Of a DNA stretch of 64,000 bases, positions 44,201 to 56,200 are shown piece by piece (the first letter of the stretch is position 1; each line of letters opens with the position of its first letter). Source of the DNA: Lucinisca nassula (Eukaryota; Mollusca; Bivalvia; Lucinida; Lucinidae). The stretch is from positions 42,671,124 to 42,735,123 of the forward strand of contig OY757016.1 in NCBI GenBank assembly GCA_963580285.1, read 5' to 3'. The translations under genes and the position numbers were made by a program. Below the pieces are notes generated by a model, which saw only the letters and a list, made by a program, of their open reading frames with translations, was not told where the DNA came from and ran no database searches.

Positions 44201-47200
44201 ATGACTCCTGTCAAAACGAAAACCCACACAACACGTGACGGGAATGAAAATCATATATGGCACAATTTGGCGGTTGGCGATTTTTAGGCAAATTTTATAG
44301 AACTCAGCCTTATAGCGGCCCCCTGTATTGTAAAAACAGATCTCCATAAACCACTCATGCATACATCGTATGATATGTGTTTTGACTTGTGCATGGAGCA
44401 GCACATTTTGCCTACCATATTTCACCTAAAATATTTTACTCGCACCGCCCTACCATATATCTACTAAAATAATTTAGATATGCATAAGCACCAGAGAGGT
44501 TTCCTATTCCATCTCGTAACACCTACCAACCAGGCAGGCTTAGGGATTTACTAGTACCCAAGTGTTCAGTTAAAGACTTTCAGTTCCTCATTATCATGCA
44601 TCTTCGGTTCAACTGAGTAGAACCAACTGTATATTTTTCAGATGCCTCTTTACGGAACACTTCATATGGACTCGGAGCTGCAGTAATGATTCTGAGTGCG
44701 ATGTCATTTGTCCTGAGTGTACTCACACTTGGGTTTGGGGTGTTTGTTTTTATGGTATGTGTTTCACTTACTTAGACTTATTTAGAATTCTAATGCACTT
44801 GCATATATAACACAACGCCTTATTTGATAACGTCAAAAATTTGCGACAGTATATTCTACAATATACTGTCACAAACCCGACGTCATCATGTTACGTCACT
44901 TTTCATTGGTAGGTATTTGGTTTTACGCAGCTCACTGTACTTGCACGTTTGGGCAAAAACAACATTTTAAAACAAAACAAGTGAGTAAGTGCATTAGAAT
45001 GGGGATAACTGTATTCAAAATTGTCATTGGGAGAGGTAAATCGTCGGTTTTACGGTCGCAAATTCCGTTTTACGGCTCCGCTGATGCGTCGCCGTAAAAC
45101 GAAATTTCCGACCGTAAAACCTCCGATTTATCCCCCAAATGACATTTTGAGTACAGTTATCCCCTAAGTATTCGTCATGTGACACTTGAAAACGCTGACT
45201 CTCTGAAGGTTAAATGCATGTATTATGCGACCATACACTTACCACCTTTTATCTTTGTCATGAACTGTAATCGTTATGATTGTTTGAATTGTTTGACTGG
45301 AGGTTTTATTCACTTCCCCGTTAACACTATTTAGGTCATTTTGGAGACGTTGCTTCCAATATCGGAGGATTTTACCAGACACTGAGCTTAAATGACATCT
45401 CAAGCCCTACCAGCCAAACCAACCTATAGGGTTTACAGCTGGTGTGTGGGAATGTGTGGCGGCGGTAAAACGTCTCCCTGCCCTACATCATAGTGTAGAT
45501 TATATTTTCTTGTCCTTTGGGATCATTGATTCCATTGTGGAATTTTGTAAATATATGAGGGTCACTGATGAGGCCTAATTGGCCGAAACTAGCTAGTATG
45601 GCCCAGAAAACATGTACACGCTATATTTTTCACTTCTGTAGTGTATTCCTTGCTTCCAAAGGATAACCCTTTTATAGAACATATTTATATTCTGGGACAG
45701 CCGGACTCGTCTTTTTTGTGTGCAGCGTCAGATAAAAATATTGATGTCAAGTAATACGCACTGTACTTTCTAGAACAAAACTATTTTTATTAACCGGTCT
45801 ACTATATAAAGTGTTATGATATATTTTTATGGGACGAATTTTAAGCAGTTTAACCAGAGTGAATAATATCACCGTCCAATATTTTATGACGATTGGTTTT
45901 CCGATGATCATGATTTTTGACACGCAGTGCATTAGAAGCGAGGAACCTAAACCTGCATATGGCATGTCACTGCTAAAACAGAAATTTAAAAGAAAAAATT
46001 GTATATGTCGCAATACGAAAACACGACTATATAAAGTTGACCCCTTGAACCCCACTTTTATACAGTAAAACTGGGGTTTACAGGGGTAATCCTTATTTTT
46101 CTTATTTCTGCTCTTAAATATAGATTGTGGGTACTCGTTAGATCCGCCTCAATTAGGCGGTTCTAACGAGTGCCTACAACCTATATTTTCTTATTTCTGC
46201 TCTACAATCTTTATTTGAGCAGAAATAAGAAAAATATCACAAATTTTCATCATAAAATTTTCGTTTTTTCGGCGGTAAATTTTACAATGCATTTGTATAG
46301 GTGTGTTTTCGTAATGATATGTCGGCTCCAACCTAAAGACTTTTTAAAAAGAATTGTCGGTTGATGTCGGATGCACCGACTCTGGTCGGACACCGGAGTC
46401 TAACTATTGGTTATTCCTTTGCTCAGGCAGTTCAGTGATTTCATAATATCGAGTCCTTATCGTTGTTTATCATATGACATCGCATCTGAGAATGTAATAA
46501 CATCATGTAATAAATTCGATAATCCACCGATGGATTAAATATGCGACGTCGCGTTTACCAATGGCGGAATATTGACATTTTTTGTAAAACAATCGTGAAT
46601 AAAATGCGTTTCAAATGCCATGTGATGAATAGAATCTTGCATTCGTGCTGATGTATTTTTGAATTTATCAAACTCGTTGAGGAAAAGGGATCAAATGTTC
46701 GGCAGAACTTAACATTTTATCCATTTTCCTAAACTTGTTTAATAAATTCAATAATACATGGACACTCATGTAAGATCCTCTATTTAGTCTCTCTATTCAT
46801 TTGATTTTATGTTCTCAGAGATGTTGCACTGATGAGTTAGAAATCCTTCTTGCGGACTGAACAAATTGTTTGCCTAAACCTCGACGGAACCAAACGCGAG
46901 GATGTTGATCTCGTAAAATCGATTTTAGCCCAACCCCCCACGCAGTATTAAGGTTTTTACTTTACCGGCCGTTCCAAAACGATACTTCTGTTGTGCTTTA
47001 TCATTGTTCTAGTTGTTCTTCGAATATATGTACTGCTAATATATTGTTTTATTTTGGTCATTTTTGAGAAGAATCTGTCCTTTTGACTTTTCGCTCGTGA
47101 CGTTATAATTATGGTGAAGTTTTTTTTCTGTTGGTGTGTCTTTCACTTTGGTATCTTGAAAAGAGGTACGGAGGTAAATGAATCGATTCCTTGTCATTGC

Positions 47201-50200
47201 CTTCAATTCTGTTCTGGGTAATGAAAGTTATTTGATGCAGTCTAGACAATAGTCAAACTATTGCCTGTCGGTATTCTGGACGACCTGATGCACTATTGCC
47301 CTCGGCATTCTGTCTAGGGCAATAGAACTACAGGTCATCCGCAATACCTCGGAACAATACTTTTGACTTCTGTTCAAACAGTCATCAAATAACTACTGTG
47401 TTGTCTTTGGAGCTGAATATCACATTAAATATAAAATAGCAGTCTTAGCTTAATTAAGTCTCATAAGCATGTTTATAAAACCCTGATAAAGATGATCTGG
47501 AAGTGCCAGTCACAGCAAATAGGCTGCCAGTGACACCATTAGAAAGCTGAAACAAAATATTATATAAACAGAACATACGTAGTGAAAAACATATAGCGAC
47601 AAATTATCCCTTTCACTACAAGGGATAAGAATACTATAAAGGAAATAAAAAAATATCTACAGTGTTTCAAACATATTTTGACATGAAAACATACGTGTAA
47701 CAACGGACAACACAGGAAAGACTATAGCCACATTGTGGTTTAAATAAAATCTACAGGGCCCAAAGCTCCACTCTAGTTCAAATAGTGTCCAAAACAATGA
47801 TACTGCAGAAAATGTCTAAGTCAAACAAAATAAATCATATTTTTTGTAAACATCACCAAATATGCGGCAAATAGACAACGAAATCATTGAAAGGTTTGAT
47901 AAAAATCATTACATTTCGTCAAGAGCCCCCGATGAACATATGCATTGCGGTAACACACCCGTGAGATATAGTGCATTTTTCTCATTAGGAAAACATGTCC
48001 TTGTTAAATAATGGTGTCCAACATGGTGTCAGAAATAAGAGATTTTAGGTAAAAATGATAACATCTTTCTGATTTCTGCTTTCAACATAGATTGTGGGTG
48101 CCCTTTAGAACCGCCTCAACGAGTAACCACTATCTATGTTTTTTAGCAAAAATAAGGCAGATAATTTATACCAACTTTTCTCTTTATAAAATGGGGTTTA
48201 GAGGGGTCATCGTTTCACAGGCGTATTATCGTGATGATATCTCAAAAATGGTTATTTTTCTGATGAAAATTTGAAATAATTTTCCTTATTTATACTCCAT
48301 CTTACGAGTACCCACAACCTCCGTCTTGGAGCAGAAATAAGAAAAAAAGTGTATATCCCCTAAAACCTCAGTTTTCTCTTTATTAAGTGGGATTTAGGGG
48401 GTGTTCATTTCACGGACTTGTTTACCTGATGGGTATATCAGTTTTAGATTAACAAAATCCATAATTTGGCACAACTTTTGAAAAAAGTCTGAAATAACCT
48501 ATTTAGAGACAAATGTTCTGGTCGCTTGGTGCCAAAACGTTGACACACCACCCTACCATGCAACGCAAATTCTTGTTAAATTTGAAAATGGGGTACCTGT
48601 ATTCATCAATGCCGCCCGGATGCAATATAATAAATTTTGCTAAATAGAAGCGAGGGCAATGATCAGGAATCGATTAAAACCTTTATGTGGTATGGTTATC
48701 TGGTATATTCGCGCCAGTCGTGGGATGCAAACAGACCTGTCGTGTTGCTTTTCCTTTGATGTCTTAGACGGGAGGTGTGAGTTAAATTGTATCGATTCTT
48801 GATGATTACCTTCACTTTTGTTGAAGAAAAGCGACAAAACTCAGTGGCCGGCTAGAACCCATGCTAGTATATATAATTTTGAGCTCATGCAGTTGTTTCG
48901 TAAATCACTTAGTGATGCATCACAGAAAACAAGTAAATCAAATTATACCACTGTGATGAAACAAAGATGCGGGCTTGTGGCAAACACTTTTAACAATGTG
49001 AAATAGAAGTGAAGGCTATGATCTGAAGAAAACCAGTTAAAAATCATAGAGGACCAGGCAAGTGAAATAACACAGTGCACGAACGCTCCTACGTTTACTC
49101 CGTACCGCCTCGAGCATAAACTCGTACACTACTTTATTTTCAGAATATCAAAATAAGCACAATTAAATAAGATAATAAATTGAACTAGAAATTATTCTGG
49201 AGAAATTGAGATGAATTGGACCGTCATTGTTTGTTTTCCTTCCATAGGAAAACCCCTTCCCTTTGCTATAGTTTGACAAACTGGCAGAGAATCAGAAACT
49301 GACAAAGAAAAATGCGGCAACATTTAAACTTCTAACAGTGAATCCATAGAAGTATTCTTTGTGGATTTCTAGGTCTGTTTCCGCTGTGGGTCTAATCATT
49401 TCCCTTGTCAAATTAAGAACCAAAGTACTGCTACAGAGAGTAAAGAGGTCATATCTCAGGCACATCTGGTTCTGATTGGCCTCTGACTAATGCCAACGCT
49501 TTTCCAAGCGCACTTTGTAAGGAGAGAATCGAAAATATATTTTGAACCGTGGGAAAATAAAAAACGTATTTTTTTTTTGTTTTAGAAAACGAAGCAGTAT
49601 ATGAAGACAAATTACAGTAAATTCTACACGACGTCATCGGTGACAGAGAAGGATCTTCCAGCGTCTGAATATGTCAAATTTATAAAATTCTGGGACATCA
49701 TTATATTTGTTGCTGATATATTGCTGATGGTTGAAACCATGGAGATTGTGTTTTACATAGATGTAAGTAGAGGCCATGATATTTCTCAAACGCTAATGTT
49801 TCGCGAAATAGTCCTATATGGACATGTTTTGGCAATATTATATGCTATAATTTAGCATCTGCCGGGTCGTCCAAGAAGTCAAACATCGCAGTCACCAATC
49901 CAGGTTCTAACCACGTTCTTGTGTGAACGCTAACCACCTCTGTCGGCATCACCGATAGTCCTGGCTCCTACAGCGATATATAATCAAAAATCTTAACAAC
50001 AAGCCCTTCAGTTTTAATGAATAATGTGGTTTACCAGATTTAATAAAAAATTGTATTTTTTGATTTTCACATAATTGTTAAGTTTGTGTGTTTTAAAGTT
50101 TACGACCCACCAATAGCTAAGGTCATACGGAGACGGGGCCTCGGTTTAAAGACTCATCCGAAAGTCTGGAGAAGCCCGGGATCGATCCTGCGACCCCTGG

Positions 50201-53200
50201 TTTACAAGGCGAGTAGCATAACCACTACATCACGGAGGCTTCTACATAATTGTTAAGCCATGAAACTATTATGTCATGCGTATTACCTACTTCATTGAAA
50301 CTAAGATATAAAATATACTCCCTTCAAGTAAACACGCGTATATAATTTTGACCCCCGTAAACCCTAATTTTATACGGTTAAACTGGGGTTTACAGGATAT
50401 ATATTATTTTTCTTATTTCTGCACACAATATAGATTGTGGGAACTCGTAAGAACCGTCGCGTCGAGGCGGTTCTAACGAGTACCAACAATTTTGGTTTTG
50501 AGCAGAAATACGAGAAATATCAGTTTTTTTTATCGGTGGTAAAATTTAAAATTTATTTGAATATGCATGTTTTCGTAATGATATATTGTATATTGTATGG
50601 CCAATACTGATTATAAACTTTTAAATAAACATTATGGATCAGGTGAGCATTCCTGGGCTATCAGGGCCCTGTTGTTAAGAAAATTGTTGGACGTCCAGTG
50701 ATTTTGATCACTTGATAAGCAATAAACAGTTATTTCAATCCATGTGCAAATTAAGTTCAAGGAAAACCCTTTTATAGAACATATTTAACTTCCCTACAGC
50801 TGGTGTGTGGGACGGTGTGGCGGCGGTAAAACGTCTCCCTGCCCTACATCATAGTGTAGATTATATTTTCTTGTCCTTTGGGATCATTGATTCCATTGTG
50901 GAATTTTGAAAATATCTGAGGGTCACTGATGAGGGCTAATTGGCCGAAACTAGCTAGTCTGGTCCAGAAAACATGTACACTCCATATTTTTCAGTTCTGT
51001 GGTGTATTCCTTGCTTCCAAAGGATAAGCCTTTTATAGAACATATTTGGTGCCTCTGATTGGCGGTGTGGGCTAATGGTATCGATTCCTGATTATTGTCT
51101 GCCTTTAATAGACAGACATTACAATAACACGCCTATTCAAAAGTATTTAAAATTTTACAACAAAAAAAAATGAAAACTTTCCGATAAAAATACTGATATT
51201 TTCATATTTCGGCTCAAAACAAAGATTATGGGTAATCGTTAGAACCGCCTCGGCGAGGCGGTTCTAACGAGTACTCACAATCTATTTTTTTTTGGAGGAA
51301 AAATAATAAGTAAGGTACACCCCTGTTAACTCAAGCTTTACCATATAAAGGTGTATTTTATATTTTCATGTCCTTTTGGTTCATTGATTCCATTGTGGAA
51401 CCTTGAACATATTTGGCGGTCACTGATGGGGCCTAATTGGCCGAAACTAGCTGGTATGGCCCATAAAACTATACTCTTCATACTTTTAAGTTCTCTAGTG
51501 TATTCTTTGTGTCCTATGGATAAAATATTTAACATCACTACAGCTTGTGTTAAGGGAATATGTGGCGGCCGTAAAAATGCTCCCTGCGCTTCATCATAGT
51601 GTAATTTATATATTCTTGTCCTTTGGGACCATTGATTCCATTGTGGAACCTTGAAAAATTTTAGGGTTACTGACGGGGCCTAATTGGCCAAAACTAGTTA
51701 GTCTGACCCAGAAAACTGTACACTTTATAATTTAAGGTTTTGTGGTGTATTCTATGCTTCCAAAGGATAACCCTTTTATGAAACATATTTAAGGAGGTCG
51801 CTATTTCGGGCATGTTTTTGTGATGGTTTATAATAAAGGTAAAGGATTCGCAAATACCAGAACTTCAAACGATTTCCTTAACATTTGAATAGGTTATCTC
51901 ATATATATGCATAAAATCTAAAAAATGGGGTATTGGAAAACATTATAGACCCAGATCAGACACCACAGAACGCGGTACATGATTAGAGACTACAAGGAGC
52001 TTTTGACATCGTTTACTTACAGTACTTGAATGTAAGGTTTAAACAAAACAATGTCAGTTTAAGTTTATGTCCATTTTTTATCCAACATTCACTTGGAAAC
52101 AGTACACCTATTGTTATTGTAAGTGATTTACGGGCCTTCGTGTAAGAATCAGAATCAGAATCGTTACTGGTGGCACGTCAAATGACATTCATACACCAAC
52201 ACCTATGGTATGGGAAGTTAGTCCCTAGCTATCACCAACGAGGTAAACTGAGCTACACAATCCTCAGCACCTTCAGCTGTCGAAATGATAGAATCGAGGA
52301 GGGCATTCCAATCTCTAATGGTTCGAGGAAGAACGATTCTTTGTAAATGTCATTTATTGCACTAAGGGTGTGAAAGGCCAACAAATGATGATTTCTATAG
52401 TGCCTAGCTGGGGCGAAAAGGCCATCTGTTGGAATGCTGGCAGCACCATTTAGACCTTTTTATAGAAGTACGAGCCTTCTGTCTTTTCTCATTTTCTTGA
52501 GAGACTCCCATCTTAATTTATCTAGAAGCCCAGTCATGCTCCCAGTTTTAAAGCAGTAATTGCTTGTTACACCTCTAGCAGCTTTATTCTGAACTTTTTC
52601 AATTTCTTCGTTGAGGACCACTTCCTTGGGGTCCAAGATACAACTACCATATTGCAAGATAGGGCAAAAAAGTCCTTTATATTCTGCCTCAGGACACTGG
52701 TGAAGTTTTTGCCTCAGGAAACCAAGTGTTCCATTTGCCTTCGTGCCCTAGCGGGTTTGAGCACAGTCTGTGGTTAAGAACCTCTCTCGGGTCACATGTG
52801 ATGCGCAAAGTTCTGCGACGGGAGGTCAGGTTTTTTATGCGGGTATTGTGGTTTTCACTCAACTCTGATTAAACATTGCTCGAAATAAGTGAAATATTCT
52901 TGAAACCAAAAAACATGTTTTGCTTGATTACTCAGAACAAGAACTGGACTGTTGCTAGCTTGGACAAGCATGCTGTATGGCTGAGTATTGGATGCATCCT
53001 AGCATGGCTTAGTATGCTTAGATATTTCAAGTTCCACAACAAGTTTCACGTAAGTAAAATTAAATTGTAAGTTACATTTAGTTTCACGTCAGTTATGTTC
53101 AGTTACATTCAGTATTTATAGCCCCGCTTTGAAAAAGTGGGGCTATATTGGATTTGCCATGTCCTTCTGTCATTCCGTAATTCCGTGATTCCGTTAATTT

Positions 53201-56200
53201 GTGTTGGCTCCATAACTTTGTATCTGCTTAACATATTTTCATGAAACTTCACACAAATGTTAAACACCATAAGACAATGTGCAGAGCGAAGGAATTATAA
53301 CTGTGGATTGCCTACTTTTGGAGTTATTGCCCTTTGAACATTGAAAAATGGCAATTTTAATTGTGTCCGCTTCATAACTCGAAAACCGGTTGAGATATTT
53401 TTAGGAAACTTCACACAAATGTTAAGCACTATGAGACGATGTGCAGAGCGCAGGAACCATAACTCTGCATTGCTTATTTTTGGAGTTATTGCCCTTTGAA
53501 CATTGAAAAATGGCAATTTTAACAGTGTCCGCTTCATAACTCGAAAACCGTTTGAGATAATTTCATGAAACTTCACACAAATGTTAAGCACTATGAGACA
53601 ATGTGCAGAGCGCAAGAACCATAACTCTGGTTTTCGTATTTTCTGTGTGTCTGTCTGTGTGTCTGTCTGTGTCTGTTAACAATTTTCGTGTCCGCTCCAT
53701 AACTTTAAAACCCATTCACATATTTTCATGAAACTTCACACAAACATTAAACACCATGAGATGGTGTGCAGAGTGCAGGAACCATAACTCTGGATTGCCT
53801 AATTTTTGAGTTATTTCCCTTTGAATATTGAAAAATATCAATTTTAGCCGTCTTTGCTCGATAACTCAAAAACCGTTTGAGATAATTTTATGAAACTTCA
53901 CACAAATGTAAAGCACCATATTACGTGTGCAGAGCGCAGGAACCCAAACTCTGGATTGTCTACTTTTTCAGTTATAGGCTTTTGAATATTAAAAAAATGG
54001 CAATTTTAACTATGTCCGCTCCATAACCGTTTCTGTTATTTTCATGAAACTTCAAATAAATGAAAAGCACCTTGAGATGATGTGCAGAGTGCAGGAACCA
54101 TAACTCTGGTTTGCCTACTTTGAACATTTAAAAAGGCAATTTTGACTGTGTCAGCTCCATAACTCACAAACCATTTGAGATATTTTCATGACACTTCACA
54201 CAAGTGTAAAGCACCATGAGACAATGTGCAGAGCGCAGGAACCCTGACTCTGATTTGCCTACTTTAGGAGTTATTACCCTTTGAACATTGAAAAATGGAA
54301 GATGAAATTTAGTATAAACATGGACATTCTGGTAATGTATCATGCTCATTGAAATGAGGGACAAGGGCTCACAACTCTTAGAGTTTTTCCAGATAATGTA
54401 AAATTTTCAACAGTTATTTCTTGTTCATAACTGTTTTCTCTGCAGCTTAAATAACTTTCTTCTCTGACAGCGCTGCAGCGGGGCTATAGTCAGATCCTCT
54501 GACAGCTCTAGTTTAAAATATATTTTGGGGGAAATTATACCATATAAAGTGCAACTGTTAATTGAAATACAATTCGAATGCACTTGCGTTTGTAACGCGA
54601 TATTTGATTGGATATCGTCAAAAGGTTTGCGACAGTATATCCTGCGATATACTGTCGGAAGCCAGACGTCATCACGTAACGTCGCTTTTCATTGGCTGGC
54701 ATTTGGTTTTACGTTGGTCACAGAAGTAAATAGCTCATAGTACACCGTTTAACAAAACAACTGAATAAGTGCATTAGAATGGGGATAACTTATGAAAATT
54801 GTCATTTGGTGAGGTAAATCGTCTGTTTTGAGGTCGCAAATTCCGTTTTACGGCTCTGCTGGCACGTCGCCGTAAAACGAAATTTCCGACCGTAAAACCG
54901 ACGATTTACCTCCCAAAATGACAATTTTGAATATGGTATCCGCTAATCAGTACTCTTTATACTGACAATTAACGACCAGACACTTTATAATATAAACGAC
55001 AATTTCAATGCAGTGAATCCTTATCTGATGATGAGTCGGTTTTAGAGAGATATACTATATTCTTGCACACTAGATAAGGAAATCCGTAGGTTCGGGCTGG
55101 GATGGAAATTCTGTTTTTACCCTGATATATATACCCAGGGATAGGGTAAAAATCAAATATTCTCATGTGTGTGATATGTACTGGTTGAATAAGACCTCAT
55201 AAGCACTGTCGTAAAGGTTGACGTCATATCACGTTACGTTACGTCACTAAAGCGAAGAATCAGATCAGATCAGTATGCGCATCCATAGAGTCTGACCTTA
55301 GACGTCTCTCGCTGCAAGAAGGAGCATTGGGCTGTTAGCTATCCTTTGAGCGCAGAACGAAGACTCTGATCAGACTGTGCGGATGCGCAGTCTGACCTGA
55401 GGCTTCGCTGGAAGCAGATGTAAATTGCTGTGCCCCGGCTCAATTGTAAATAAACATATATTGCAAATGTCGACTACTGGTTTTGTTTATTTTTTATGGG
55501 GGGGGGGGGAGTTTAACGGTTCAGCCAACACTATTTTAGGTCATTTTGAGCCGGTCAGTGTACCTATCCACACTTTTCCTGGGTAGGCTTATACGTAAGT
55601 GGTTAACCAGTAGAGTGCACATTCTTTCGCAAGGAACTGACAACTGTCCTTCTTGAATGAGCGGAAAAGATTCAGTCTCCACAAAAGAATGTTGTCGACC
55701 GCGGCAGGTATCGAACACGCGTTCTGATGACCAGTCAGACGCGCATCCGACTGAGCTACCGATGACGGCTTTATCTACTGGTATACATGTACTTAGATTT
55801 TTAAGGTGGCCGACCTTAATTTTTTTCTGAGATACCTGCCCTAGAGAATTTCCTTATATTATAACAAAGTATCCAGCAAGGACTTAACTTTAGATTAAAG
55901 TCATAAAAATATCATGTCACCGAGACTGGGAAAGAATGGGGGTCAATCCAAAAGTAACGCCATTTTACACATATTTTGCATTGATTGTAATGGGAAATCG
56001 CTAAAATTTCACACAAATGCGAAAATTAAAGTGACTTCTGCCCTAGAGATTTTGGACTTACTAAATTAAATTATATATATTCATACGGCATTCAAAAACA
56101 TGAAATAAAAATGGGGGGTCACCGGCCATATAAGAGAATGAGGGCCGTTTCAAAAGTAAAAATTGCAGGCAAAATACCTTTTTTCGTGAGGATCGCCAAC

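Larger units (their letters stand above)
40343..44521. mobile_element. 4.2-kb foldback element with 1.75-kb inverted arms
   Basis: The left arm 40343-42093 and right arm 42770-44521 are near-identical inverted copies (for example 1 short difference in the first 150 bases), separated by a unique 676-bp spacer. Ends are TGTTACGAG...CTCGTAACA with a 5-bp duplication CCTAC, inserted in a SINE A. No transposase was recognised; open frames in the arms (for instance the identical 78-codon frames at 41760-41996 and 42867-43103) lack domains. TG...CA ends with 5-bp duplications fit a retroviral-type integrase: a Ginger-like DNA transposon, or an inverted pair of LTRs. The class is unresolved. Confidence 0.85.
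51355..51800 (+). mobile_element. Dimeric hammerhead retrozyme inside a MITE
   Basis: Two ribozyme-bearing units with cleavage positions 51456 and 51703, 247 nt apart, share body wording (CATTGATTCCATTGTGGAACC). Its ends abut halves of MITE C. Confidence 0.8.

Noticed and set aside
40343..44521. Calling the foldback a standard LTR retrotransposon
   Set aside because: The long repeats are inverted, not direct, and no gag or pol sequence lies between them.
46828..46850. CTGATGAG followed by GAAA as another hammerhead
   Set aside because: The intervening GTTA cannot form stem II, and no stem I or III pairs exist.
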